From Chloroflexota bacterium (GTDB lineage: Bacteria > Chloroflexota > Anaerolineae > B4-G1): a DNA stretch of 41,828 bases. Positions 1 through 7,473 of the stretch are shown here, one piece after another (position 1 is the first letter of the stretch; each line of letters starts with the position of its first letter). The notes below the pieces were generated by a model. The model worked only from the letters and a program-made list of their open reading frames with translations, searched no databases and was not told the DNA's origin. A program made the translations under genes and the position numbers. The DNA lies in assembly GCA_024232355.1 (NCBI GenBank), contig JAAEPW010001155.1:1-41828 (forward strand), given 5' to 3'.

Positions 1-116
1 AGACGAAGCCTCATTATGCACCAAGTCTAATTGGTGACTGCCCCGGGTGACAAAAAGCCAGCTATGGGTGCAATCCGCAATACGTATGGGGCAAGTCCTT
101 CTGCAGTCCAAAACAA

Positions 117-908
117 CTACTTGACAAATAGCCACCCAGGGTCGTGACCCATATCAGGGATGATCATCAACGTCGATTCGACACCGGCCCCCACCAGCGC
201 CCCGTGCAGCAACTCGCTCTGCCCGACGGCCCCCACGTCGTCCTGGCTCCCGTGCATGATCAAAAACGGCGGCGCTTTTGGCGTGATGTGCGTAATGGGG
301 TTCGCCTGTATGGCTCGTTGCTCGTTCTCCTGAATCGGGCCGCCAAGAAACCGTGCGGCAGGAGAATCGGCGGCGTTGTGATCGTGCCTGGCCGTGATTC
401 CCAGTTGCAGGAGATCCGATGATCCGAAACAATCACAGACCGCCTGCACGTGGCTGGTGCGTGTCTGATTGCCGCCTTGCTGGTCCCATTCCGCTACGTC
501 GGCAGCGGTACCCAACAAGGCCGCCAAATGACCACCCACCGATTCCCCCCAAACGCCCACACGATGCGGGTCCAGATTGTAACGTTCCGCGTTGGCCCGC
601 AACCAACGGATGGCCGCCTTGCAATCCTCGATCTGGGCTGGAAAGATTGCCTCCTGGCTCAAGCGATAGTCGATGCTGGACATCGCAAAGCCAAAATCCA
701 ATAGAGGCAAATCGGGCGGTATCCAGCTTTTGTCTCCCATTATCCACGCGCCGCCGTGGATCCAAACAACCACAGGCTCAGGATCGCTGGCCATGGGATG
801 CCAGTACAGGTCCAGGGCTAATTGGTGGCCTTGCATTGATGCGTACGCTAAATCGCGCGCTATTTCGAGATGCATAATTCCGTTTTTGGCAGTCTGTATA
901 TTGGGCAC
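117..908 (-). CDS. alpha/beta hydrolase (BD-FAE / esterase-lipase type)
   Basis: Predicted cytoplasmic serine hydrolase acting on ester-type substrates; the substrate is unknown. The sequence shows the oxyanion-hole motif HGGAW, the nucleophile elbow G-E-S-V-G-G, an Asp in HGSQDD and a C-terminal His in DMGHDPGW, which together make a complete Ser-Asp-His triad in the usual order. No signal peptide or membrane segment is visible. Start choice: the frame is open to a GTG at 998, but the GTG at 908 has a GGAGAGGG ribosome-binding site about 8 nt upstream, whereas the ATG at 875 and the GTG at 998 have none. Family similarity begins only just after the ATG at 875, so that start is also possible. 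It points away from the creatininase-like gene at 1084, so the two may share a divergent control region. The fold is certain; the substrate is not. Confidence 0.85.
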   Translation of the reverse strand: MPNIQTAKNGIMHLEIARDLAYASMQGHQLALDLYWHPMASDPEPVVVWIHGGAWIMGDKSWIPPDLPLLDFGFAMSSIDYRLSQEAIFPAQIEDCKAAIRWLRANAERYNLDPHRVGVWGESVGGHLAALLGTAADVAEWDQQGGNQTRTSHVQAVCDCFGSSDLLQLGITARHDHNAADSPAARFLGGPIQENEQRAIQANPITHITPKAPPFLIMHGSQDDVGAVGQSELLHGALVGAGVESTLMIIPDMGHDPGWLFVK

Positions 909-1083
909 TAGGAAAACCCTCTCCGGCCTGTTTCCCCCCACCAGTATACCCAGACCCGAGCGGAAGTCAATTTCACGAGCGGATAAGCACTTGGGCACGG
1001 TGGCATAAATATCGTTTTCAGCGATAATACCTTGTGAGATCCTACCAACAATGAGAAAACATCAAAAATCTATGGAGGAAAAC

Positions 1084-1797
1084 ATGCTTCTATCTGAGAT
1101 GACCTGGCAAGAGGTCGCCGCCTATCTGGAAAATGACGACCGGATCATTGTCCCTATAGGGAGTACGGAACAACACGGCCCCCGGGCCGTCATTGGAACC
1201 GATTACTTGGTACCGGACGGCATAGCCGCCGAGGCGGGGCGTCGGGCCGGGGTTGTGGCCGCCCCGGTGATTCCGTACGGTATGGCGCTCCATCACATGG
1301 CTTTTCCGGGGACGATCAGCTTGCGCCCCAGCACCCTGTTGCGCGTCGTCTATGACGTGCTGGCCTCGCTCAGCCGCCACGGTTTTCGGCGCGTCCTGAT
1401 CCTGAACGGTCATGGCGGCAACACGTCCAGCTTGATGTCGGGTGTGGCCGAGGCGAACGATGTCTATGACAACCTATTGATCAAAACCAAGCCGTGGTGG
1501 GACTTGGCCAGCGTTCTGACGGTCCTGGCCGAGGCATTTGGCGACAGGGACGGCGCGCACGGCACGGCGGGCGAGACGTCGTTGGTAATGGCCTTGCATC
1601 CGGGGATTGTTTCAGAAGAACCGGTTGAGATGACGCCCCTAAAACGAGGGGACATTTGGCCCCATGCCTCAAGATGGGCAGAGCGCTATCCAGACGGTTC
1701 TGCCGGTGCCGACGTCAACCTGGCCTCGGCGGAATGGGGCCAACGACTATTTGAAGCCGCCGTCACCGATCTCGTGCAAGAATTGGATCGATGGTAG
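1084..1797 (+). CDS. creatininase-family metal-dependent amidohydrolase
   Basis: Member of the creatininase/MftE family, which hydrolyses cyclic or linear amides at a two-metal centre. The metal ligands of the family are all present: Glu29 and His31 in the STEQHGP motif, Asp40 in GTDY, His110 in NGHGGN and Glu164 in the AGETS motif. At 237 residues it has normal family length. The start at 1084 is chosen because GGAGG lies 5 nt upstream; an in-frame ATG at 1051 would place this site inside the gene. Real substrates of such proteins vary (creatinine, formamidopyrimidines, mycofactocin peptide), so the name describes only the family. No mycofactocin genes are near. The stop codon lies inside the left arm of a 12-bp inverted repeat, so the last codons may have been set by an insertion. 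Confidence 0.9.
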   Translation: MLLSEMTWQEVAAYLENDDRIIVPIGSTEQHGPRAVIGTDYLVPDGIAAEAGRRAGVVAAPVIPYGMALHHMAFPGTISLRPSTLLRVVYDVLASLSRHGFRRVLILNGHGGNTSSLMSGVAEANDVYDNLLIKTKPWWDLASVLTVLAEAFGDRDGAHGTAGETSLVMALHPGIVSEEPVEMTPLKRGDIWPHASRWAERYPDGSAGADVNLASAEWGQRLFEAAVTDLVQELDRW

Positions 1798-1857
1798 TGT
1801 CCCCCTTGAGCATTAGTGACAAGTATGTGCCCAACACCACTTTATGGGGACACTACC
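1793..1857. repeat. 65-bp element with perfect 12-bp terminal inverted repeats
   Basis: GGTAGTGTCCCC at 1793-1804 is matched by its exact reverse complement at 1846-1857, with 41 nt between. The left arm contains the TAG stop of the creatininase gene. The long spacer and the lack of a T-run argue against a simple terminator. The layout fits a small MITE or the fused ends of a deleted insertion sequence sitting between two convergent genes. Confidence 0.6.
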
Positions 1858-1895
1858 GCAAGCCGATTTTGCGTACCAGGCACCTCTGTTATAGA

Positions 1896-3074
1896 TCAAA
1901 TGAGCCTGCGTTGGCTCTCAAATACCGGCTCGTTTTCCAATATGCGCTGCGGCGAAAAAATCGAGAGTTCGAGAGTTGGGGATTGACCCAAAATCAGTTC
2001 GGCGATGTAACGCCCCACCGCGTGACACTGCTGAAAGCCGTGACCGGAAAAGCCATTGGCCAGGAAAAAGCCTTCGAGTTCGGGCCACTCGCCGAGGATG
2101 GCGTTGCCGTCGAGGGTGTTTACCGCGTAAAGTCCGGCCCAACCCCGAGCAACCTTGAGCCGGTCGAAGGATGGCACGAATTCTACCAATTCTGGCCAGA
2201 GGGTGTTAATAAACACCCGCCGATCCCACGTAAACTCGTAGCCGATGGGGTCATCGGGCAGGGATTTGCCGCACATGAAGGAACCTTCACGCTCGTGTAT
2301 GATGTACAGGCCCGAGGGCGCAAAGAGGGCCGGTAGAATTCCGTCGGGGCGGGCCATCGTTTCGAGCACAAATACCTGGCGCTTGGTCGGTTCAATCGGC
2401 AGATCGACGCCCACGGTTTGAGCGATTCGAGTCGCCCAGGCACCGGCGCTGTTGAGCACAAACTTGGCCTTTAGTTCTTCGCCTGAGGACAGTCTGACAC
2501 CGGTGACGGCGCCCGCGCTTTTTCGCACCTCGGTCACCTCGGCCTGGATGAACTGTGCGCCCAGAGAGACGGCCTTCTTTTTGTAGCCCATAAGCATCGC
2601 CCAGGGGTCCAACGTGCCATCCCGTGCCCCGAACGTGCCCCCCACACAACCGGTTGGCTCACAAAGGGGGTAACGCTGCTTGATCTCGTCCGGCGTCAAC
2701 CACTCGACTTGACATCCCAGGCTCTTTTGCAGTGCCAATCCACCCTCGGCTTCTTCACGGCCATCCTCGTCTACCAAAAAGATATTGCCCTGGCTATGAA
2801 AGGCAATAGCCGGTCTATCATCATCAACGGCCATCTCTTCGGCGAAACGATCCATAACCTCCAAACCATATTGAGACATTTGGATATTTTCCTTGATGTT
2901 GAACTGCACGCGGGTATTGCCGTCCGAGAGCGTTGTGGACGCGTTTTCATACGTCGGGTCCATCTCGACAATAGCAACTTTCAAGCCATCATCCATCCGC
3001 ATCAAATAATAGGCCGTGGCGCAACCCATCACGCCCCCGCCGACCATGATCACATCATAGGTATTATCTGCCAT
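1896..3074 (-). CDS. FAD-dependent oxidoreductase, DAO / sarcosine oxidase-beta type
   Basis: Flavoprotein of the D-amino-acid oxidase superfamily, expected to oxidise a C-N or C-OH bond of a small amino or hydroxy acid. The N-terminus carries the dinucleotide-binding motif VGGGVMG (residues 11-17) followed by an acidic end of the second beta strand (VEMD). The C-terminal part has the family's GWAGLYAVN and NGFSGHGFQ segments that close over the isoalloxazine ring. Length (392 aa) is typical of monomeric sarcosine oxidase-like enzymes. A strong GGGAGGG site precedes the ATG. It is the last gene of a minus-strand set after an HpaI-type aldolase and an SDR, suggesting joint catabolism of one compound. 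The nearby creatininase would suit creatine breakdown, but it is on the other strand and no creatinase is present, so that link is speculative. Confidence 0.88.
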   Translation of the reverse strand: MADNTYDVIMVGGGVMGCATAYYLMRMDDGLKVAIVEMDPTYENASTTLSDGNTRVQFNIKENIQMSQYGLEVMDRFAEEMAVDDDRPAIAFHSQGNIFLVDEDGREEAEGGLALQKSLGCQVEWLTPDEIKQRYPLCEPTGCVGGTFGARDGTLDPWAMLMGYKKKAVSLGAQFIQAEVTEVRKSAGAVTGVRLSSGEELKAKFVLNSAGAWATRIAQTVGVDLPIEPTKRQVFVLETMARPDGILPALFAPSGLYIIHEREGSFMCGKSLPDDPIGYEFTWDRRVFINTLWPELVEFVPSFDRLKVARGWAGLYAVNTLDGNAILGEWPELEGFFLANGFSGHGFQQCHAVGRYIAELILGQSPTLELSIFSPQRILENEPVFESQRRLI

Positions 3075-3099
3075 TGCGCTATCCCTCCCTAGAATAATT

Positions 3100-3161
3100 C
3101 TTTGCCACGAATTTCACCAATTAACACGAATGCAAGTGGAGCAGAAAAATTAGTGGCAAAA
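3100..3161. repeat. REP-like inverted repeat in the SDR-oxidoreductase spacer
   Basis: TTTGCCAC at 3101-3108 pairs with GTGGCAAA at 3153-3160, enclosing AT-rich sequence with the words AATTTCACC and TTAACACGAAT. Repeats with this wording occur between genes in many environmental bacteria. It lies in the 93-nt gap between two minus-strand genes and could form a transcript-processing hairpin. No other copy is in the window. Confidence 0.45.
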
Positions 3162-3167
3162 GACACA

Positions 3168-3869
3168 CTAAACAGACCGCGTAATGCCGCCGTCCACGCG
3201 AATGTTCTGGCCGGTGATATAACCGGCGTCCGCTGAAACCAGGAACCGGGCCGTTTTGGCGATTTCGGTGACGCTGGCGTAACGTCCCATCGGAATCCGC
3301 CCCAGATTTTCCTCGGATTCTGGGTAGCTGTCCACAAAGCCGGGCAGGATATTATTCATCCGTATCCCGTCCACCGCATAGCGATCGGCGTACAGCTTGG
3401 TGAAACTCGCCAATGCGGTCCGCAGGCTGCTCGACACTGGAAAGCCCGGATCCGGCTCAAATGTGGCAAAGGTCGAGATGTTGACGAGCACCCCGCCGCC
3501 TTGTGCTTGCATAATGGGCGTCACCAGTCGCGCCATACGCACCACGTTGAGCATCACCAGGTCTAGGCCCAGGTGCCAGTCCGCGTCAGAAATATCCAGC
3601 AGCGGCCCTTTTGGCGGATGTCCCGTGTTGTTGACCACCGCATCGATGCGACCGTAGGCATCCATTGTACGATTGATAAGCAATTCCAGGTCACCCACAT
3701 CGGTGACTGAGCCCGTCAAGCCGATACCGCCGAGTTCGTCGGCCAGGGTCTCTGCGCCGCCACTGTTGGACATCAAGGCCAAGTCATAATCGCTGGCGGC
3801 CAATTCACGAGCAATAGCCGCGCCCATTCCCCGACCAGCGGCGGTAACGATAGCTACTTTTGTTGTCAT
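3168..3869 (-). CDS. atypical short-chain dehydrogenase/reductase (SDR)
   Basis: Rossmann-fold SDR of 233 aa. Cofactor binding is clear: TAAGRGMG at residues 9-16 (the TGxxxGxG loop) and the NNTG strand at 80-83, followed by Asn108. The catalytic residues are not canonical. Counting from the conserved frame, the Ser position holds Thr133 (Ser132 is next to it), the Tyr of YxxxK is Ser146, and the Lys is Arg150. The rest of the C-terminus is normal (GIRMNNILPGF, then ITGQNIRVDGG). It may use another proton donor, act on a substrate with its own acid group, or be non-catalytic. AGGAG precedes the ATG. It lies in an operon between an aldolase and an FAD oxidoreductase, consistent with a dehydrogenation step in that pathway. 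Family membership is sure; activity is not. Confidence 0.88.
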   Translation of the reverse strand: MTTKVAIVTAAGRGMGAAIARELAASDYDLALMSNSGGAETLADELGGIGLTGSVTDVGDLELLINRTMDAYGRIDAVVNNTGHPPKGPLLDISDADWHLGLDLVMLNVVRMARLVTPIMQAQGGGVLVNISTFATFEPDPGFPVSSSLRTALASFTKLYADRYAVDGIRMNNILPGFVDSYPESEENLGRIPMGRYASVTEIAKTARFLVSADAGYITGQNIRVDGGITRSV

Positions 3870-3936
3870 GATAGTTTCTCCTGATATTTGTATGCTTTTC
3901 TGCCAAGTCCGTAGGGTGTCAAACCATTCTTTTGGC

Positions 3937-4686
3937 TCACCCCGCCTTGACCTGAGCCAGCAAGCGCCGGGCCGCTTGTCCCAGCAACATCGAGTCGACC
4001 CCGGCTACGATGAGAGTGTACCCGCGTTCAATATACGGCTTCACCGCCTGGGCCGACATCCCGAAAACCCCCAAGGGAACCCCTGCTCCCTGACACGCTT
4101 GTGTCACACAATCTACTGCCGAAACAACCTCTGGATGGTTCACCTCACCCAGCCGGCCCAAACTGGCAGAAAGATCGTACGGGCCGATCAACACCGCATC
4201 TATTCCCGGTACCTGCACGATCGCCTCAATATTCTCTACCGCCTCAATGTGCTCCGCCTGGATGACCACCGCCACATCCTCATTCGCGCTCTGCACGTAT
4301 TCCTGAAAGCGCAGGCCATAGCCGTGTGCCCGGCCCAATCCCACTCCACGGGTCCCCAACGGAGCGTACTTGGATAAACGCACGACCCGCTCAGCCTGCT
4401 CCGCCGAATTTACCATCGGCGCGATGATGCCTGCCGCCCCGACGTCCAACGCTTTCTTAATGGGCACTTGCTCGCTGGCCGAGAGACGAACCAGACATGG
4501 CATCCCCGCACCCGGCAGAAATCTCTGCATCATCGGCGCTTCGAACGGGCCGTGCTCGGCATCGAGGAAAAGCCAGTCAAAGCCAACGGTCGTCAGAATC
4601 TCGGCGACCTCTGGATAACCGAGCGTAACCATTGTGCCAACCAATAACTCACCTGATCTGAGCCTTTGTCGAAATTGATGTTCCAT
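3937..4686 (-). CDS. HpcH/HpaI-family class II aldolase (2-keto-3-deoxy-sugar-acid / HHED type)
   Basis: Metal-dependent aldolase expected to release pyruvate from a 2-keto-3-deoxy acid. Motifs in order: DAEHGPF at 42-48, with the active-site His45, Arg67 that binds pyruvate carboxylate, the AAGIIAPMVNSAEQA segment, metal ligand Glu145 in IQAEH, and Asp171 in IGPYDLSASLG. Length (249 aa) matches the family. The start has GGAGG 8 nt upstream. It is the first gene of the minus-strand group aldolase-SDR-FAD oxidoreductase. Substrates of relatives include 4-hydroxy-2-oxoheptanedioate and 2-keto-3-deoxy-L-rhamnonate; the sequence does not settle which. Confidence 0.92.
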   Translation of the reverse strand: MEHQFRQRLRSGELLVGTMVTLGYPEVAEILTTVGFDWLFLDAEHGPFEAPMMQRFLPGAGMPCLVRLSASEQVPIKKALDVGAAGIIAPMVNSAEQAERVVRLSKYAPLGTRGVGLGRAHGYGLRFQEYVQSANEDVAVVIQAEHIEAVENIEAIVQVPGIDAVLIGPYDLSASLGRLGEVNHPEVVSAVDCVTQACQGAGVPLGVFGMSAQAVKPYIERGYTLIVAGVDSMLLGQAARRLLAQVKAG

Positions 4687-4763
4687 TTGTAAACCTCCAG
4701 ATAACCGCTATAGATCACACGCGACGTATAGCAATGTGGCGTACGCTTGGTTGTTGGGCGACC

Positions 4764-5171
4764 TCAATAGACACCCTTCTCGTTGAGGTAAGGACCGTAT
4801 AGTTTGTCTGTGCCCAGTATGTGGGTTTGCAACCACTCTTTGAGAAAACCGGCGGTTTCTACAGAGAGAAAGGTCGGAGTTTTTTTGTAACGCTTGAGCA
4901 GATTTAATACTTTGGCTATAAACGCCTCGTGCTCGGTTTTGTGTTCTGTGTATCCTGGGAACTCGTACTGGGTCATGTACTTTTCTTCGATGATAAAATG
5001 CGTTGCAGCATAGTCTACCATTTTTGTTAGGATCTCTCCGGTCACAGACGAGCCTTGGCCAGACTTCATAGCCTCGAACAACTCGTTGAGCATTTCCACC
5101 AAGTGCTTGTGCTGTTGATCAATCTCCTTGATATTGACGCTGTATTCGTCATTCCATTTAAAGAACTCCAT
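4764..5171 (-). CDS. bacteriohemerythrin
   Basis: Oxygen-binding non-haem di-iron protein of the hemerythrin family, cytoplasmic, 135 aa. All seven iron ligands are present with family spacing: His21, His58, Glu62, His77, His81, His117 and Asp122. The N-terminus has the usual F-x-W-N-D-E-Y-S-V segment. The start at 5171 is favoured over an in-frame codon at 5207 because similarity begins exactly at FFKWND and GAGGAG lies 8 nt upstream. It is 65 nt downstream of the XYG-repeat lipoprotein on the same strand and may be cotranscribed. Known roles are O2 sensing, storage or delivery; here it could protect the oxygen-sensitive radical SAM and ferredoxin proteins encoded upstream, which is inference. 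Confidence 0.95.
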   Translation of the reverse strand: MEFFKWNDEYSVNIKEIDQQHKHLVEMLNELFEAMKSGQGSSVTGEILTKMVDYAATHFIIEEKYMTQYEFPGYTEHKTEHEAFIAKVLNLLKRYKKTPTFLSVETAGFLKEWLQTHILGTDKLYGPYLNEKGVY

Positions 5172-5236
5172 ACCATTATCTCCTCGTTTTCGTCTTGCGC
5201 CCAACAATGATTAGGGTTACACTCACTCAAAGAGAG

Positions 5237-5818
5237 CTAGGGTTCTATGGTAGTAAACTCGGCGCGCTCTGTTCCTATGAACTGAAGCGGTAATCCTCCC
5301 AAATTCTTTGCCTCCTCGCTTACCGCCAGAGTATAATGGGTCCCATGCCGTAACGCTACATCAGGAATGATCTTGAGGGCAGTTTCACTTGACCACGACG
5401 ATTCAAAACCAACGGCACTGTTATCCGCATCACTAAGCGTTACGGCGTCTTGACTCGATGGATCCATCGCGTACACAAAGGATATGATAAATTGTGCATT
5501 GATCGGGACATCTGTGCTGCCATACAATACGTTTTCAACCCCATTCTCATCAAGATACGTCATCTGGCTGACTTGAGTTAGAGTCTCGACAGGCTCCACG
5601 CCATATTCGGGCATCGGAACAGGTTCTACGCCATACTCTGGCACAGGCATAGGCTCTACGCCATACACAGGTTCCGGGACAGGCGCTGTGTGAACCTCTG
5701 TGACCTCCACACCATATTCGGGTTGTGCCTCTGGCAAACATCCCTCTGCGACAGAAAGCATACTGAGGATCACAAACTTTTTAAGAAACGCTCTTCTACT
5801 GATATGTGAATCTTCCAT
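5237..5818 (-). CDS. Tat-type lipoprotein with four X-Tyr-Gly-Val-Glu repeats and an Ig-like domain; candidate radical SAM substrate
   Basis: Secreted protein of about 193 aa encoded directly behind a radical SAM gene. It opens with S-R-R-A-F-L-K (residues 7-13), an exact Tat consensus, a hydrophobic stretch and a Cys27 in AEGC that could be lipidated, although the lipobox is imperfect. Residues 33-77 are a Pro/Glu-rich linker with the tetrapeptide YGVE at Tyr35, Tyr52, Tyr62 and Tyr72; the last three are exactly 10 residues apart in P-E-Y-G-V-E-P type units. The C-terminal half resembles a bacterial Ig-like (Big_5) domain: a TDVPINAQF strand, then LRHGTHYTLAVS. AAGGAGGG precedes a GTG-ATG-ATG run; the last ATG (5818) has the best spacing, but 5821 is possible. 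Radical SAM spliceases recognise XYG motifs, so this is a plausible protein substrate modified before folded export by Tat. That role is inferred. Confidence 0.8.
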   Translation of the reverse strand: MEDSHISRRAFLKKFVILSMLSVAEGCLPEAQPEYGVEVTEVHTAPVPEPVYGVEPMPVPEYGVEPVPMPEYGVEPVETLTQVSQMTYLDENGVENVLYGSTDVPINAQFIISFVYAMDPSSQDAVTLSDADNSAVGFESSWSSETALKIIPDVALRHGTHYTLAVSEEAKNLGGLPLQFIGTERAEFTTIEP

Positions 5819-5820
5819 CA

Positions 5821-6924
5821 TCACCCTCCTTGCGAAACTTTCCGTAGACTACACTGATCCTCTGGCACCCCCGATTGCTGAAGTAAATGGAGTCCCCCAC
5901 CCTCACACAAAACCCAGTGTTCGCAGTCGCCACACTGTTCGGCAAAAAGTGCCCTTCGCCCCTGACGGTACAGTCCAAATCCACGCTGCCAGATATCGAC
6001 GAACGAAACCTCTTTGACGTTCCCTTCAACAAAGGTACGAGACATACTGGGGCATCCGATCACGTCGCCGTTATACAAAATGCTACCGACAAGAATTCCT
6101 GCACCGCAATAATGAAGATTATCACGAACCTTTCCTTCCCATTCAGGTCCCCAATACCCTTCCTCAGAGAGATTGATGCGGATGTCGGATTGCCCCTTGC
6201 GCTGCGTGGCAACAAAACGCAAGAGGCGAACGTAATCCTGATTGTCCAGAACGAGTTCGGAATGTTGCGACGTTCGTCCACGCGCGAAAACGGGAACAAA
6301 ACGAATCGCGGGTACGCCCAGCCTGCGCAGCTGCTCTACAAATTCTTCCAACGTATGAATATTTAGTTTGCTGATGCAGCAAATGACGTCGAATCGCTGA
6401 AAGAATCGCTCGTCCAACAAACGCTCGATTGTGGATATGACCCTCTCATAAGCACCCGGACGATTGCGCAATGCATCGTGTTCACGCTCCAGCCCATCCA
6501 GACTGACAGATATCGTTTGCAGTCCCGCTTGTTTCAATTGACGGATTGTATCATCGTCGAGCAGCATACCGTTGGTCACGATGCCCCAATGATAGCCCAA
6601 ACGTGCCGCATACGCCCCCACTTGGCAGACCTCGTCCTTGCGCAAAAGTGGTTCGCCTCCAATCATTGCAAACGTGATCGTGGTTGGATCGTAAACTTGA
6701 GCAATAGACTGCAATTCATCCTTGATCTTGTCAACGCTCAACTCGTCTGACTGGGTCGAATTGTCGCACACGCAATCGCTGCCGCAATGCAGGCATTGCA
6801 TATTGCACCGCAGCGTCGTCTCCCAGAACAAGTATCGCAGCGGGTGAGTGGCCTTGTATTCTTCCTTTTTCTGGATAAAGCGCTCTAATCGCTCGACTTG
6901 CTGCTCGACTAGACTATCTATCAA
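5821..6924 (-). CDS. radical SAM/SPASM protein, candidate maturase of the adjacent XYG-repeat lipoprotein
   Basis: Radical S-adenosylmethionine enzyme of 367 aa. The CxxxCxxC cluster motif is Cys40-Cys44-Cys47, followed by GGEP at 89-92 for SAM binding and SLDG near 141-144. The C-terminal SPASM region has Cys273, Cys291, Cys331, Cys334, Cys340 and Cys358 for auxiliary iron-sulfur clusters; the fourth Cys of the CX2CX5CX3C block is Gly344, a small departure from the seven-Cys pattern. SPASM enzymes commonly modify ribosomally made peptides or proteins. The start is TTG at 6924, overlapping the end of the PNPOx-like gene, which suggests coupled translation; no strong RBS is visible. Its stop meets the start of the lipoprotein gene, so the two are surely cotranscribed. 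No RRE-like recognition protein was seen. Reaction and substrate are inferred from context. Confidence 0.92.
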   Translation of the reverse strand: MIDSLVEQQVERLERFIQKKEEYKATHPLRYLFWETTLRCNMQCLHCGSDCVCDNSTQSDELSVDKIKDELQSIAQVYDPTTITFAMIGGEPLLRKDEVCQVGAYAARLGYHWGIVTNGMLLDDDTIRQLKQAGLQTISVSLDGLEREHDALRNRPGAYERVISTIERLLDERFFQRFDVICCISKLNIHTLEEFVEQLRRLGVPAIRFVPVFARGRTSQHSELVLDNQDYVRLLRFVATQRKGQSDIRINLSEEGYWGPEWEGKVRDNLHYCGAGILVGSILYNGDVIGCPSMSRTFVEGNVKEVSFVDIWQRGFGLYRQGRRALFAEQCGDCEHWVLCEGGGLHLLQQSGVPEDQCSLRKVSQGG

Positions 6925-7408
6925 AGCTATGTTTCCAATAGGTATACTTTCTTTCTCGTTCCCGCCTGCCCGTCATCTCGGCAATCTCGATCTCGACCGC
7001 ATAGCAGTTCTCTGCGGCTTCCAGCGTGATCTCTTTTGCATTGGGATCAAAGCAACGGTTGAACGCGTCCAAAACGTCCTTGCGCTCTTTTACATCCTCA
7101 ACGATCCAGGCTTTGCCATAGCAGATGACGCTGTCATTGTCCATATGACAAGGATCCCCTTCCGCATGCCGCCGAACCTCACCTGACTGCCACCCCACCG
7201 TGAAACAGACATGAGGGTTTGCCTTGATATAGTCCAGTTTCTTTCCCGTCAATGCACAGTGAAACAATATTTTCCCATCCACATAGCCATAATTCAGTGG
7301 TACGACGTACATCTCTCCATTCATAGACAAACCCAGATAGCCTATCACCTCTCGGCGCAAGATGCTCTCCATTTCTGTACAGGACTCGATGAATTCTCTC
7401 GATGACAT
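6914..7408 (-). CDS. PNPOx-like flavin-binding protein (NimA-type pyridoxamine 5'-phosphate oxidase family)
   Basis: Split-barrel flavoprotein of 164 aa. It has the family pattern: the opening strand VIGYLGLSMNGEMYVVPLNYGY, then the ILFHCALTGKKLDYIKANPHVCF core, and a second barrel half with GKAWIVEDVKERKDVLDAF. This NimA-like subgroup binds FMN or another flavin and carries out varied small reductions. AAAGGAG lies upstream of the ATG. It overlaps the radical SAM gene by 11 bp and follows the flavodoxin/ferredoxin gene after a hairpin terminator-like site, so it probably heads the radical SAM transcription unit. A role in supplying or handling electrons for the neighbour is an inference. Confidence 0.85.
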   Translation of the reverse strand: MSSREFIESCTEMESILRREVIGYLGLSMNGEMYVVPLNYGYVDGKILFHCALTGKKLDYIKANPHVCFTVGWQSGEVRRHAEGDPCHMDNDSVICYGKAWIVEDVKERKDVLDAFNRCFDPNAKEITLEAAENCYAVEIEIAEMTGRRERERKYTYWKHSFDR

Positions 7409-7444
7409 TTTGTCTGCTCCTTTTCAAGACTGTTTTTGCACAAA

Positions 7445-7464
7445 GGGCTGCCTGTAGGCAGCCC
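7445..7464 (-). terminator. hairpin between the EFR1-type and PNPOx-like genes
   Basis: GGGCTGCC at 7445-7452 and GGCAGCCC at 7457-7464 make a perfect 8-bp stem with a 4-nt loop, just after the stop of the flavodoxin/ferredoxin gene. Read on the minus strand it is followed by only a short T-run (CTTTG), so it may terminate partially and set different levels for the downstream genes. Confidence 0.6.
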
Positions 7465-7473
7465 ACCCATTTC

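Noticed and set aside
1..116. Edge region with a 6-bp inverted repeat CACCAA/TTGGTG
   Set aside because: Too short and common to call a feature; no gene seen.
1084..3074. A creatinine degradation operon (creatininase plus sarcosine oxidase)
   Set aside because: The genes are convergent, not cotranscribed, and no creatinase is present; both families have many other substrates.
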